Part shown: positions 44,588-56,776 of the stretch, in pieces
Layout: each line of letters starts with the position of its first letter
Position numbering within the stretch: position 1 is the stretch's first letter
Assembly: GCA_048013815.1 (NCBI GenBank)
Contig: CM106586.1
Span: forward strand, 13,268,001 to 13,332,000
Source: Setoptus koraiensis
Taxonomy: Eukaryota > Arthropoda
Direction: 5' to 3'
Length of the DNA stretch: 64,000 nucleotides
Made by a program: the position numbers and the translations under genes
Notes under the pieces: generated by a model
Seen by the model: the letters and a program-made list of their open reading frames with translations, nothing else
Told to the model about the DNA's origin: nothing
Databases searched by the model: none

Positions 44588-47497
44588 GTTGACTTTGCTT
44601 GGCTCGTTGGCTGGCTCGCTGGCTCGTTCACTGGCTAGCTGCTGTGTGCGCGATTGCGAGCAGTCTGTCTGTATTGTTTGCGCGTGTTATTTTGCACGCG
44701 TCGCTGTCGTTTGTTGTTTATTATTCTGGCGCTAGGGCGCGATCGCTGCACTTAATCACTGTGTGTTGAATAAAAAGCGTGTTGCATTGTTCACTTCCGA
44801 TTGAGGCGACACCTAGACACTGCGTCAGTCAAGAGATGGTGTCTAGACGGAAACGGCTCACTTCACTTGGCACTTGTCAGCTGACTACTTTCGGCTATGA
44901 ACGATTGCAATTGTGATTGAGATGATGATTATATTGTAATAAATTAACTGTAAATTCGAGCGAGTGTCAGTGCTCAACGAACGCCAATTTCGATCTAGCG
45001 CTTCGCGTCGCACACACACACACACACGCACACACACACTTTCGTTCGAATGGTCGCTTTCGAGTTGGTGCGCATTCGATGTGCGCATCGTGCAAGCAGC
45101 GCCAGCGCCGGCCTGCGCAGACGGAATGCGCACAGACCAAAAACGGGCTTCTTTCCAGGCTTTCGCGTTCTTCTGCAGCCTTTTGCAGCAGTTTTCGCGA
45201 AAATCGGTATAGTCCACAATGTTCAAGTCAACAGCGCTATACTGCACGGCCAACAACAACGACAGGTTGAAACATCGATTGGCGCAAAAGGGCGACTGGT
45301 TGACGACAGCGACATTAACTAACTTAACTTGATATTGTCAGGCTGACAAGTTGTCGATGATATGAGCCACTGCAAACGCATCTCCCGCTCAACTGATGCG
45401 CCAACCGTCACTGACGCTCCTGCGACGAGCTTGCCAAAAAACTAACATTGATTGACATCGGTGGGCGCCCGATCTCCGTGGCCGCATTTGTCGCCGGCCA
45501 GCGGACAAATGCGGCCCACAGACGGATCGAGCGCAAGATTGTCGATGATATCATAGTAATACCATAATGGCGTAGATTAGCGAATTGGATTATGCTATTA
45601 TTACGGCTGCGCCAGACATTATTCACGCATGAATATGGCGGCGCAGAGTGAAAGCGTGTGCACTGTTGTGTGCGACTCGGGAGCGCTTATGCGCCACTGA
45701 TCGGGTGAGCGACGCATAAGTGCCCCCGAGACGCAGGGGCCCGCCAACAACGCTGCTCGCATCGGGCCAACAACGCTGCTCGCATTGGGGCCCCTTTGTG
45801 TGCCCGTTGGCGGGCCGATAATGGAGCAAGCGACAATGACGGAGCGCTGCGCAAAAGGCAACTGAGCATATGCAAATATGATGTTTATTATTTGGCTGCG
45901 AATCGTGTGTGCTCGTGGCGGTCGCTTCGACGCCGACAACTATCATTCATTTTTGCCAGTTTCGGCGGCTCGTTGGCCGTGATTGCCCGGCTTGCAAGCA
46001 GCGACAGTGGGCCCCGTTGGCGCAACACCGAGCCAACAGCGGCAACGACAACATTGAGCCAGCAGCAACAACGGCAACGACAGCAACAACAGCAACAACA
46101 ACATCGAGTCAGCGGCAACAACGGCAACAACTTCGAGTCAGGCTGCGCCATATAGGCCGAATGTGGAGCAATCTGTTGGTTCCGTTGGAGCCTAAAACAA
46201 TGCGGCCTGCATTCTTGGAATTCTTTGTTGTGGTGTGATGAATATCCGAGCGCAGGTTGTCAGCTTGTCGGTTGTTTGCGCTCGCATGAACAGAGCGAGA
46301 AAATCGATCTGTGCAAATCTGCTGCAAGTTGTTGCAGCTCATGCTCATAGTTTAATTAGCCAGCAACATTTAGCCAGCCAGTGAGTAGATGATTCATTCA
46401 TCGATGCAGCAACGGCGACATGCGAGCGATACGCAACCGACGATACCTGTGCCGCGACGGACAGCGACCCATGTATTTGTTTGGACTCCCCGTGGGGTGG
46501 TCACTATTACTATTCTCGTCTACTGATGGCCGCTATCTCTGCGCTGTCCATCTATGTCGAAACGAAATGGATTTGGTTGCCAGTTGCCAGTTGCCAGTTT
46601 ATTGCGTTGCTGCAACGGACAAAAAACGCCCAAAACAGGTGAAGAATTTCGAGAAAAATTGAACTCTGGCAGTGGCGACTCGCGACTGGCGAGGTTTTAC
46701 AAATTAAACAACACACACACACACACTTGCGAGCCCTTCAAATGGCGCACTCTTCGCCTGGCCAGACTGGCGAGTCTCGCGGGTCTCGCCGGTCGGCCGA
46801 CCGCAAGATCGCGTTTCCCATTTGCGTCTCGGGCTCTGCGGATTCGTTGTAATCCACTCCGCCACTCGCATGTGCGCATATGTGTGTATACTGGCCACTC
46901 TGCGTCTTGATTAATTCCATCTATTTTGCGAGTGCCTCTATTCTTTTCGGCCACTCGAACGCTCGAACGCTCGAACGGCTCGAACGGCTCGAATGGCTCG
47001 AATGGCTCGAACGGCTCGAACGGCTGCCCTTGTTGCGAACAAGCGAATGAGCGCCTATAAGCGACTCGGCCGCGATTATTACAAATGTGTGTGTTGTTTC
47101 AAGTTCACATGCCATGCCAACAGGCACTCAGAAGCCAAACAATTATTATCTTTTATCATTATTATTCTGACACGGCAAGCCGGCCGAACCAACAGCCAAC
47201 AGGCAAGCCAACGGGCCGACAGACGTCATGTAATTAGTTTCGCCCTGCTAGCTAACTACTAGACGCAAGCAATTGTTTTCGTCTATTGCGCAACTATCGC
47301 AGCAGCCTGCCTGTTTAATAATAATCATGATAATAACGATGGGCCGTGTCCAGCAACAATAACGACGCTCAAACATCTCGCTTTATGCTGCCCATGTCAA
47401 GTTGTTGCGTGCTCCGGCAACCAGATCTTGACGGCCAGTGGCCAGCTGATCACTGGCTGGCCAACCAGTTACAAATTGCCAGCCAGCGAATGCTTTT

Positions 47498-47529
47498 CTA
47501 TTGGTGTTTATCTGGATAAACACCAATAG
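47498..47529. repeat. Near-perfect 32-bp palindrome, 15-bp arms
   Basis: CTATTGGTGTTTATC, 2-nt centre TG, GATAAACACCAATAG. Each arm carries a forkhead-like ATAAACA word and a CCAAT word. Confidence 0.92.
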
Positions 47530-47642
47530 TAACGAAGCTTTTAGGCGTCAGTTGACTCTCAGGCGTTAGCTGTGCGCTTGTTCCGCCAGTCCATGAGTGA
47601 CGGTCGCAGTAGAGGCCCACACTCTGTTTTGCCCGTCGACGA

Positions 47643-47712
47643 CACCTCGCCGGCCCGAGCAACTCGCCGGCCCGAGCAACTCGCCGGCCCGAGCAACTCG
47701 CCGGCCCGAGCA
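47643..47712. repeat. 17-bp tandem repeat
   Basis: Four identical units of cgccggcccgagcaact. The absence of differences suggests a recent expansion. Confidence 0.93.
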
Positions 47713-49403
47713 ACTCATTGGCCGCCAATGATTGGCGAGACACAGTCACACTGACGAGCTGCCAGTGTCAACTGAATGCCACTGCTCGCGATATCCGCGA
47801 CTAGCCGAAGCTGAGCTATTGTGACCGTGAGTCGACTTAAAAGTTATCCACAAACAGTTGCTATTGTCGCCCCTGTTATCAGCTGTTCACACATTGTGTC
47901 ATATTGAATATTAGACACAACATATTGCATCATAAATCAGCAGCTTGCTTGGTGGCGCAGCCAAATTTGCATCTGGCCGCAGCCAAACGCGAATGCAAAA
48001 TTTCAAAAATGCCAGCCGAATTTGCATTAATCAATTCATCACGATCCAGGTTTCTGCAATTTCCCTCATTTCTGTCCAGAAATAACCATTCGACGGCATT
48101 TGTCGACAAGCTGATGCTTTGCGCTGTGGCAAATTTCCAATTGATTGATTCTACAACTGAGCCCGTGCACTCGTTCCGAGGATTCGATGTCGGGATCAGT
48201 GCAAAGCTGCCTGGTATGCGGACCAACGTGAGCCAATGGAAGCGTCGATCTCGATAGAAAAACACACAGCTCGTAATTGTTGTCTGAGGGCGATAATTCT
48301 GAGCAAGAGTCCTCGCTCAAAATCATCGCTCGGCCCGCTCTATAATCCGGCAAGTAGCCGCCTGGACGATTTTTTAATCAGCCGGCCCAATCGCCGTTTA
48401 GTTAGTCAGTCAAGTATGAGACAGCTTTTGAGTTTTTTGCGAGCATTTTCTGGCCATTTTTTCCACTCTCGTCTCATCTATACGTATGAGATAAAAGTGG
48501 AGATATATATGTATTATAGGTTGCCAGTGTCTATAATGTGTGTATAATATTGCCAGTTTGATATTGATCGTTCATTGACGAGCCGATTTAGTTTTTCGCA
48601 GAGTTCGCCTATTGGCAGTGTTGCGTACTGCGGCCTACTGGCGATGGAATGTTGCGATGCGTTCAATCGGATGGCGAATGTGTCAGGTGAGCTGAATCAA
48701 GAGATGCATCGAAAATTGATTGATTGATTTTGATACTCGCCTGCTCGCCATAATAGCATTTAATACTAATGCTATAGGACAACAAGTAGGCAACACACTC
48801 GGAAACATTCATTTCAGCGTCTCGTTTTGGCGCCCCAAACGGCTGCCAATGGATACTCGTGAATGAATGCTCTTGAATTATTATTATTATTGCATCGATT
48901 ACGAGATTGCAACAATAATAATACTGATAATGATAAGACGACGAGCGAAGCCAGTTTACAGTTGCGTGAAATGGTAACAAGAAGAAGCTGGCATCGCTTA
49001 TCCGTTTGTGTATCGGCCAGCACTACTCGCCAGCGACGGCTATCAACATGGCATCGGCAGGCTCGTACGAAGCTGCCAATGTTCTGCAAATATCTGCCAT
49101 AATCACAGGCAATATCAGCGCGCCAGCTCGGGCTAATCTTAATTGATGATTATCTTGGCCAACGATGGGCCTGAGCTGTTGCCGTGGTGGTTGTTGCTGT
49201 CGTTGTTGTTGTTGTTGTTGTTGTGCAATCGATAGCCGGTTGCTGGCAACAAGCTCGCAACGCCCGAGCCACGCAATAATGTAAATGTTGTTGGGCGAGC
49301 TCAATTCATCAGATGCTGAACTTGACCATGAGGATGCCTTCGCTCGTTTGTTGTTGTTGTTAAAAAAAGAATCGACTCGACGTGGCTCGAATCGGATTGC
49401 GTC

Positions 49404-49464
49404 GAATTGGATTGGATCGAATCGGCTCGAATCGGCTCGAATCAAATCGAATCGAATCGAATGA
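49404..49464. repeat. 10-bp and 5-bp tandem repeat
   Basis: Units gaatcggctc passing into atcga pentamers. Confidence 0.85.
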
Positions 49465-49708
49465 AACAAATGGAAAATGGCGAACTTGACTCGAGCGCAA
49501 CCTGTTCCATTAACGAAGTCACTCAAAGTCGCCATTCAGCCATTCATAATGTGCCAGCCTCAAGAGCGACACACCGATTCTCAACGAGCCAACAAGCGAC
49601 TGCCACATCGCTGTTTCGTTGAGTTGTATGCCATGCCAACCAAATCTAAGAGTGAGTCGATGTGTGCGTCGCATTGGCCGAGCGCGGCGAACACATTACG
49701 ATTCGCAG

Positions 49709-49815
49709 CTCACCTGAGCGAATGCGATTCGCAGCTCAGGTGAGCCTCGAACGCAATGTGTTCTCTCCAGTGTGTATATGGATATATTGTTGCTGTTCGT
49801 GCAACAATATATCCA
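49709..49815. repeat. Two adjacent strong inverted repeats
   Basis: First: CTCACCTGAGC (49709-49719) and GCTCAGGTGAG (49734-49744), with GAAT/ATTC continuing the stem. Second: TGGATATATTGTTGC (49779-49793), 7-nt loop, GCAACAATATATCCA (49801-49815), flanked by TGTGT and ACACA. Further out, CAATGTGT (49754) pairs with ACACATTG (49849). Confidence 0.9.
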
Positions 49816-52310
49816 ACACAAACACGGCGTTTTGTGCCTTCGAAACGCACACATTGAATCGCCTGTGTGTGCCCGGTCGCAAGCGGCAAGTATCGCAACA
49901 ACAGCACTCAAAATGATCAATGGTCTTGAGCGATCTCGAGCTCGAGTCGCGAGAAGCGACCAGAGCGACGAGAAGCGACGAGAGCGACATGTAGAGAGCG
50001 CATCCCAGGTGAAGCGAGCGGCCAACGGCGACAGGCTCGCCGCGAGCCGAGGAATTTCAAGTGGCTTCCTGATCCACTTGCCATTCAACAGCCTAACAGG
50101 CCGTTCGAGAGCGACCATCAACGCACAACGAGTGCCAGCCAAAGAAGCGCCGAGAATCGGTTGCTTACATAACTAACGCTGGCACGTTGCTCGTGCCAGA
50201 GAATCGTGCTCAGCCGAGTCGGGGAATTTTAACTTTTGCCACCGACATTGTTCATGCTGCTGGTGCGCGTATGAATGTTGCCAGTCAGAAACAATGGTCT
50301 GGCCGCGCCAGTCAAGAGGCCAGTGCCAGTGCAAAAGTTAAAAAAACAATTTCAACTCGGCGATCAAGTTCAAGAGGAAAGAAGCCTCCGTGCTCGTCGT
50401 TGTCAATTGTTTACAGACGCAGCCCAATCAAAACATTTACTTAAGCCCGGCACCGATTTGATTCTCAAGTATTGACTTTGTCTGCCTCCATTCAATTTGA
50501 TTTTTCTCGAATGTCTGTCATTTCGTTGAGTTTGTTTCATTGAGTTCGTTTCTCGCGATTCGCTTGGTCGCGTTGACTCTGTGCACAGTGAGTTTGTTTC
50601 TCGAGTTTGTTCGAGTTTGTCCAATAACTTGTGCGCGATAAAATTGTGATCCCATCTCACCGCGGCCAGCCAGTAGCCGAGGGGCGCCTGTTAGCGGATA
50701 AAGAGCAAACAAATAATCAAGTTGGTCAATGAATTATGATCATTGCCAATAATCCAACTCGTTGCCGACTAGCGGCCGGCCATAGAAACACAAACAGGCA
50801 AACAAACAGACAAACTTCCGTTTTGTATTAGCGATAGAAGCTGGAATATAGAGAAGAAATAAAAACAAACAGTTGTTGTGATTTCAAATTGTTGATGCTG
50901 ATTGGTAAGTGTTGATTTGCGACGTTGCACACAAAAAAAAAGCGCCCACCAAAACCGAGCCGCTTCGACAAACTGCAATGAAAATTGAAACAGAAATCGA
51001 AATCAAAATTGCAATCTCTCAGTCTTTGTGTATTTGTCGTGAGTGTTGTGACAACACTCGATGCACATAATTAATTGCCCGCTCACGATGGTGAATGGAC
51101 AAAAACTGTTGTTTGTTTGGCAGCTTAAAAGCCAATCTCGGGTCGCGATCTGGCAGCGTGCATGCTGAAAAATGGCTCAATAAAGTCGGACAAAATAAAA
51201 AATTTCCTCACCGGGGCAAAGGTGCGACAAGTGAACTAATTAATTATTCATTTCGTCGTGCGTTCACCGTGCACCTCGCAGCCTGCAAGTATCAGAGTAT
51301 TTCGGCCATTCGGAGATAATTTCGGTCATTCGGAGATAATTTTGGTCATTTGGGGATTGCAGCGTAGCGCGAACAGCAGGCAATGCCCACATTGCCGCCA
51401 GTCTTGGAGTTAGCGGGCCCAGTGGGCCATTGGTTGGTCCCGAGCAGGCAATTTTCCCGGTTTGCAGTGTGCCGCAGCCTGAAATTGGCCCCATTTGCCG
51501 GGTTGGCCGGTTTGGCGGATTAGGTGAACTAGGCGGACAGCAAGCAAGTAAACAACAACGGTGACCAGCATTGGAGTGGCAATGATGCATCAGATCAGGT
51601 TGTGCCATTTCCGTTGACAAAGTAACGCTCGCGATGACAATCAAAGTGGCAAACAAAGAGGTCGCTTTTGTTTCTTATTGCGCTTTCTCGCCACTGAGGC
51701 TGCTCACTCTTTTGTCGACAAAACAATAAGCTCTCCCCTCACTGCAATATATAATAGTTTGTTATGTAACACACATATGTACAAATGACATTAGTTATGT
51801 AAGCTGCACAGGCTGGCAAAGCAAAAGTTGGCGCGAGCTGTCAGTGTGTCAAACTGTGTTGCGATATTGACCAAACGAGCTGATATAATGCAAACTGCCA
51901 CCAGGTGCCTATAATAGGGGTGCCATTATTGCGCAACTTGTTTGTTTTGGTGCGACGTTGTTTGACAAGTGAGTAGTAAAGTGAAAAAGTCGAGACACAC
52001 ATAGAGAAAAAGGAGCTGACATACACAGTTTGTAATTGCCGGCGATCCATCTTGCTGTCTGACTTGCTGGCTCATTTGGGCCTGTCTATATCGTGTTGTA
52101 TCTATACACTGTTATTATGTCTCGCCGTAGCGAAAGGATTTGCTCTGTTTGCCTCTAAATTGATCTAAATTACCTTTGACTTTTGTGGTTTAAAACAACA
52201 TTTAGTGCAGTAATGACAATGCACAGAAATTGGACAATTTATTCAAATTGTGACCGCTCTCAACAATAATTTGTCTAGCCAATTTGTGTGTCTAAGTGGC
52301 TGGTTCGCTT

Positions 52311-52400
52311 TGGCACAGGTTGGCACAGGTCGGCGCAGGTCGGCGCAGGTCGGCACAGGTCGGCACAGGTCGGCACAGGTCGGCGTTGGTTGGCATTGGT
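52311..52400. repeat. 10-bp tandem repeat with CAGGT words
   Basis: Nine units of cggcacaggt and variants. CAGGT appears seven times at exact 10-bp steps from 52316 to 52380. Confidence 0.93.
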
Positions 52401-53534
52401 GTATCGAGCAAAGGTCATGCCGGCCACCAGAATATATTGCAATATTCATGTTGAATAATTGGCAAGCGCTATTGCGACTGATTGTGATACGACTGGCGTA
52501 TATTACATAACGGTGACGCCATTTGAGTGGCCAACGTTTGAGTGGCCAACGTTTGAAATTTGTCCAACGGTGCGGCTGAAACTGGAACAAGTGTTGCGAT
52601 TGGCCACACTCGTCCAATGGCCCAATGGCCCAATGGCAACACTGGCCCTCACATAGGCAAGCAATTGCGAGTAATATACTCGTTACTTGTTCGTGCAATC
52701 AATGATTGGGCCAGCGTCAAAACACTTGGCCAGTCAAAACACTTTATTAAGTAATGTTTGACAAGCAAGCAAACACAACAAACAATAAACTGCCCATTGA
52801 TGTGATTATAAACATATCCATCCAATCCATTAGTTTCATCCATGCACAGCTCACAACTTGTCTCCCTCTCGTTCATGCTCGTTATAACTCCATATCTCTA
52901 TATCTGGCTCACAAGTCAATCGCAAGCAAGTGCAGTTACATAATAACCAGAGTCATTGTTGCTGTTGCTGTTGCTGCAAATTGACTGCTGAAATGGCCGG
53001 CTCCATTGGCCAGTCATCATCAATCATCGTCGCTGCCATACACGCTGGCCTGTGTGCCAGCAAACTGGCAAATAATACAGTAAGTATCGCATCAGCAACA
53101 ATCACAATTATCACAATATTATTATTTATTATATAATGTTCAATGAATGGCAAAATCATTACATAACATCGCCGGCCAGCCACGATGATGCACACCGACA
53201 ACGGTCGCTGACCTCAACTAATTGTGGTTGTTGTTGTTGTTGTTGCTATGATATGATCATTACGACAACATATCGTGGGGGTCAATGTCGACCAATATAT
53301 ATTCATTGCTCGTTGATCGACAAACCGGGTTTAGCTCACAATTACACCTGTCAGAATGCGCAAAATGTCAGCATGTTACGCCAGAGCCATTGAGCCAACA
53401 CTATTCATGGACACTAATTGATATTCACTCATCGATTCGGTTCGCTTGCCTCATTCATCCATTCGCTTATACAGTTTACATTGTGTTGCACTCGATTGTA
53501 GAGAGACCTCGCATAGTTAACAAGTGCGCTCGAG

Positions 53535-53546
53535 TTCACGCGTGAA
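53535..53546. promoter_or_regulatory. TTCACGCGTGAA palindrome
   Basis: Exact 12-bp palindrome of the same family as 21008-21025. Confidence 0.4.
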
Positions 53547-54231
53547 TAGTCTTCTGGCCTCTATGAGATTCGCATCGATATTGAATCATTTGCATTTGCG
53601 TTTACAACCGACAACTTTGTCCCATTTCTGCGACATTTGTGAGCATCAGCTGAGCTGACAATCAGCAATTGATCAGCCTCATTGGTCTATAAATTTTGCC
53701 ATACGACCTAAATGGACACAAATCATAAGTCACGATGAGCAGCTCACGAGTTGTCACCCGTTAGCTGGCGTCCATCTGATTGGATTTGGCTGCAGCTGAT
53801 TGATTGGGTCAATCAAAAGATTATCATCTGTTGTAGAGGAGATTGTAGAGGATTGTAGGCGAGAAAAGACAAACCCAGAGACAAATGTCGGCCGAAAACT
53901 GCCCATGCGTTGCGTATATTTTTGATATATACATGGATGTATATCTAACAGATTACAACCACAAATGACGGGGGCACGTATGACGCAACCCAATGTTGCG
54001 CAGCGTTGAGTTGTGCAGCTGACTGCATTTGAATATGTCAGTTGACACAGTAGCGTATTTAGTGTTAATGGCCACTGATCCGATTTGATCATCTTGTAAC
54101 TTGTTCGCATTCTGGCCGCTTCGGTGCGCTGTCAGTGGTGCCGCGCGACGCCTCATTACATCATAATTGTTGTAATAGGTTAGTCAAACGCTCGACTAAC
54201 CCACGTGGACGCCAACCCAAGCGCTGGAAGC

Positions 54232-54302
54232 CGCTCCTTCGAAACCGCTCCGATCCTTCGAAACCGCTCCGATCCTTCGAAACCGCTCCGATCCTTCGAA
54301 AG
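54232..54302. repeat. 19-bp tandem repeat
   Basis: Three to four nearly identical units of cgaaaccgctccgatcctt. Confidence 0.92.
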
Positions 54303-55401
54303 TGATCGGTCGAAGGCGCGTTTTGCATTAAAACTGTTGTGTATCATACGCTGGCGTGTGCCATAAACCTATAATAATTGTAATCTTCTCCCCTCTGTCC
54401 AACGCTGCTCACGGCAACACACTCAGTAGCGAGAGAGAGTGTTAATTTAATCTGCCGTTATTAAGTCGACTGGCTTTGTCACTTTGGGGCCCGCTTGCTC
54501 GGTCGGTTGGGGCCGGTTCGGCCATAAATTTGGCAGCGGCAGCGCCGATAAAGTCGACGGCTAATGTAGGCCGGATCGGCGGCTTAAACGTTGTTTACTT
54601 TGTCGGCGCCACTGTCGTTTGTTGGCTGGCCTTTTATGTTTCGACTTATTAATTCTCTCAAACTGTTGTTCTGGGATCTAGCCTCTGGATATCGCTTCGG
54701 TATGGCGGCGTCTTGTTGGCGCTGGCGTGGCCAGTGTCGCCGTGAGCCAGTGTCGCCACTATCGCTCGGGTGTCGCAAAAGAGGCCAGCGAACGCAGCTC
54801 AAAAGTCACCAATGTTAGAGCCAATATGACTGGGCGCGTGCCGGTTTCGCGCTCCATCGCGCTCGCGTTGGCCCCATCTTATGGAGTCCGCAGTCAGCTG
54901 TTGCGAGCGTCAATGGGACCCATCGTCATGTGACGATGGGCAGAATTCAATTTAATCTCTCTCTCTCTCTCGCCCTCTCTGATCTGATTTAGATTGATGA
55001 AAGTTTCATCATGAAACTGTCGGCGCGACAATTGTTCGCTGGGGATTTATCATTTGGCCCAACGGCGGCTCACAGCGCGTCACACAGTCAACAATTCAAC
55101 ATTGGCCACTAACAAGTTTACAAGTAAGTTACGTAATACCACGCCAGCATAATGAACAGCAGCACACAATCATTGTATTACAATGGCGGCGGCGGCGGCG
55201 GGCATAATATGCATCGCATTTGCATATTGATGACTAACTGCAAAGGTCAACATTGTTGTTCACCTGTGCTGTGCTGTGCCGCGCTATATGGACACACAAC
55301 ACAACGCTTATGCACAATCCAATCATTGTATAATATTGTCATGTCGCTATATCTATATACTATATATTATATAATAATAATAATATATTATACCTCACCT
55401 A

Positions 55402-55460
55402 TTACGTAACTTGCGTTACGTAACTTGCGTTACGTAAGTTGCGTTACGTAAGTTGCGTAA
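55402..55460. repeat. 14-bp tandem repeat of TTACGTAA
   Basis: TTACGTAA at 55402, 55416, 55430 and 55444, exactly 14 bp apart, joined by cttgcg or gttgcg. A further copy lies at 55129 and one at 38608. TTACGTAA is the palindrome preferred by PAR-type and E4BP4-like bZIP factors. Confidence 0.92.
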
Positions 55461-55789
55461 TACGGTCTGCCAGTGGCCGCATCACGAGCAGTTGCACAGG
55501 CAGCGTCGCCGCTTTGGGCATTGTTTGTATAAACGGAATGACAAGAGATCCCTCGCGAGTCGCGAGGGCAACACTCACTGGGCTGGCTGGCTGTTGCGTA
55601 ACAGCATGCGCGCTTCGAGGCGCCACCTTGCATTTGTGTTTCGAAGTAGCTTGTCGCGCAGTTGTTGGTGCCGCTGCTGCGCAACGACTAATTAATGCGA
55701 CACTGCGCTACTTTTGGCCAAAAACAGATCCAGGTCCAACCACCGGCCACTGACAGCCGACAACAACAACACCGCCACTGACAACGTCA

Positions 55790-55925
55790 GCAACAACATC
55801 ACCAGCAGCAACAGCAGCAACAGCAACAACAGCAACAACAGCAACAACAGCAACAACAGCAACAACAGCAACAACAGCAACAACAGCGGCAACAGCAACA
55901 ACAGCAACAACGACAACAACAACAC
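55790..55925. repeat. (CAACAG/CAA)n run
   Basis: About 130 bp of CAG and CAA triplets, open in several frames. Such runs also occur at 36310-36380, 46030-46120 and 58215-58285. Confidence 0.93.
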
Positions 55926-56699
55926 AGGTGAGTATGACATAACAATAATAAACAATTGCGTGCGTGAAACACATTGCGTTGTTAATGGTATTAGCATGGT
56001 GCGGCAAGCCGACACTGGCCAAGGCAACGATAGTAGCGAGTGGCAGCAGCAATGGAGCGATACAGAGCACAAATGAACAGCCGGGCCAGAGTAGATTAAT
56101 TGAAAAGTTAATCATCAATTAACTCTCGATAACAACAGTAGTGGTACGATTACATAACACGAATAATTGGCCCTGTTTGGCTTGCATTCTTTCGAGCGGG
56201 CACATTCTTTTCGCGCATACCTTGCCGTGTTGCGCTTACATGTTGTTTCGCTGTATTTTTGCCTGTATCCAATTGATGGCAAAGAATTTCGCTCGCTCGC
56301 TCGCTCGTCTAGTTATTGAATGATCGTTTATGATTGAAATCGCTCATGTCCGACGCTCGTTTTTTAGCTATATCATCATCGTCATCATCAACAGCAGCAA
56401 CAACAGCATCATCATCATCAGCAGCAGCAGCATCAAAACATTGCGAGCACGCCAACTTGTTGTTGATGGTCGCTGTCATACGGCTGCCCAATAGATGATG
56501 ATATGATGCTCACCTGTAACAAACTAACCTGCGCGCCTCTGTCATCCGGCCTGCCACACAATCTGAAATACAGTGCCGAGTCGCTCATATGAGCTCATAC
56601 GTGAGTTTATATGAGTTTATGTTGGTCAATTTTCACCTGTTTATTGCCGCTCTCAACCTGCTCGCCAACTTGATCGAAACATTTCTCGCCCGGCCGTCT

Positions 56700-56776
56700 C
56701 TACCTGGCTCTACCTGGCTCTACCTGGCTCTACCTGGCTCCATTTGGCTCTATCTGGCTCCATTTGGCTCTACCTG
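56700..56776. repeat. 10-bp tandem repeat with five CTACCTG words
   Basis: CTACCTG at 56700, 56710, 56720, 56730 and 56770 in a ctacctggct array that decays into catttggctc and tatctggctc. The reverse complement, CAGGTAG, is the TAGteam word bound by the Drosophila zygotic activator Zelda. Confidence 0.9.

Noticed and set aside
55708-56118. Frames with poly-Leu, poly-Val or Asn-Asn-Ser repeats
   Set aside because: Produced by a CAACAG triplet run; every frame is open.
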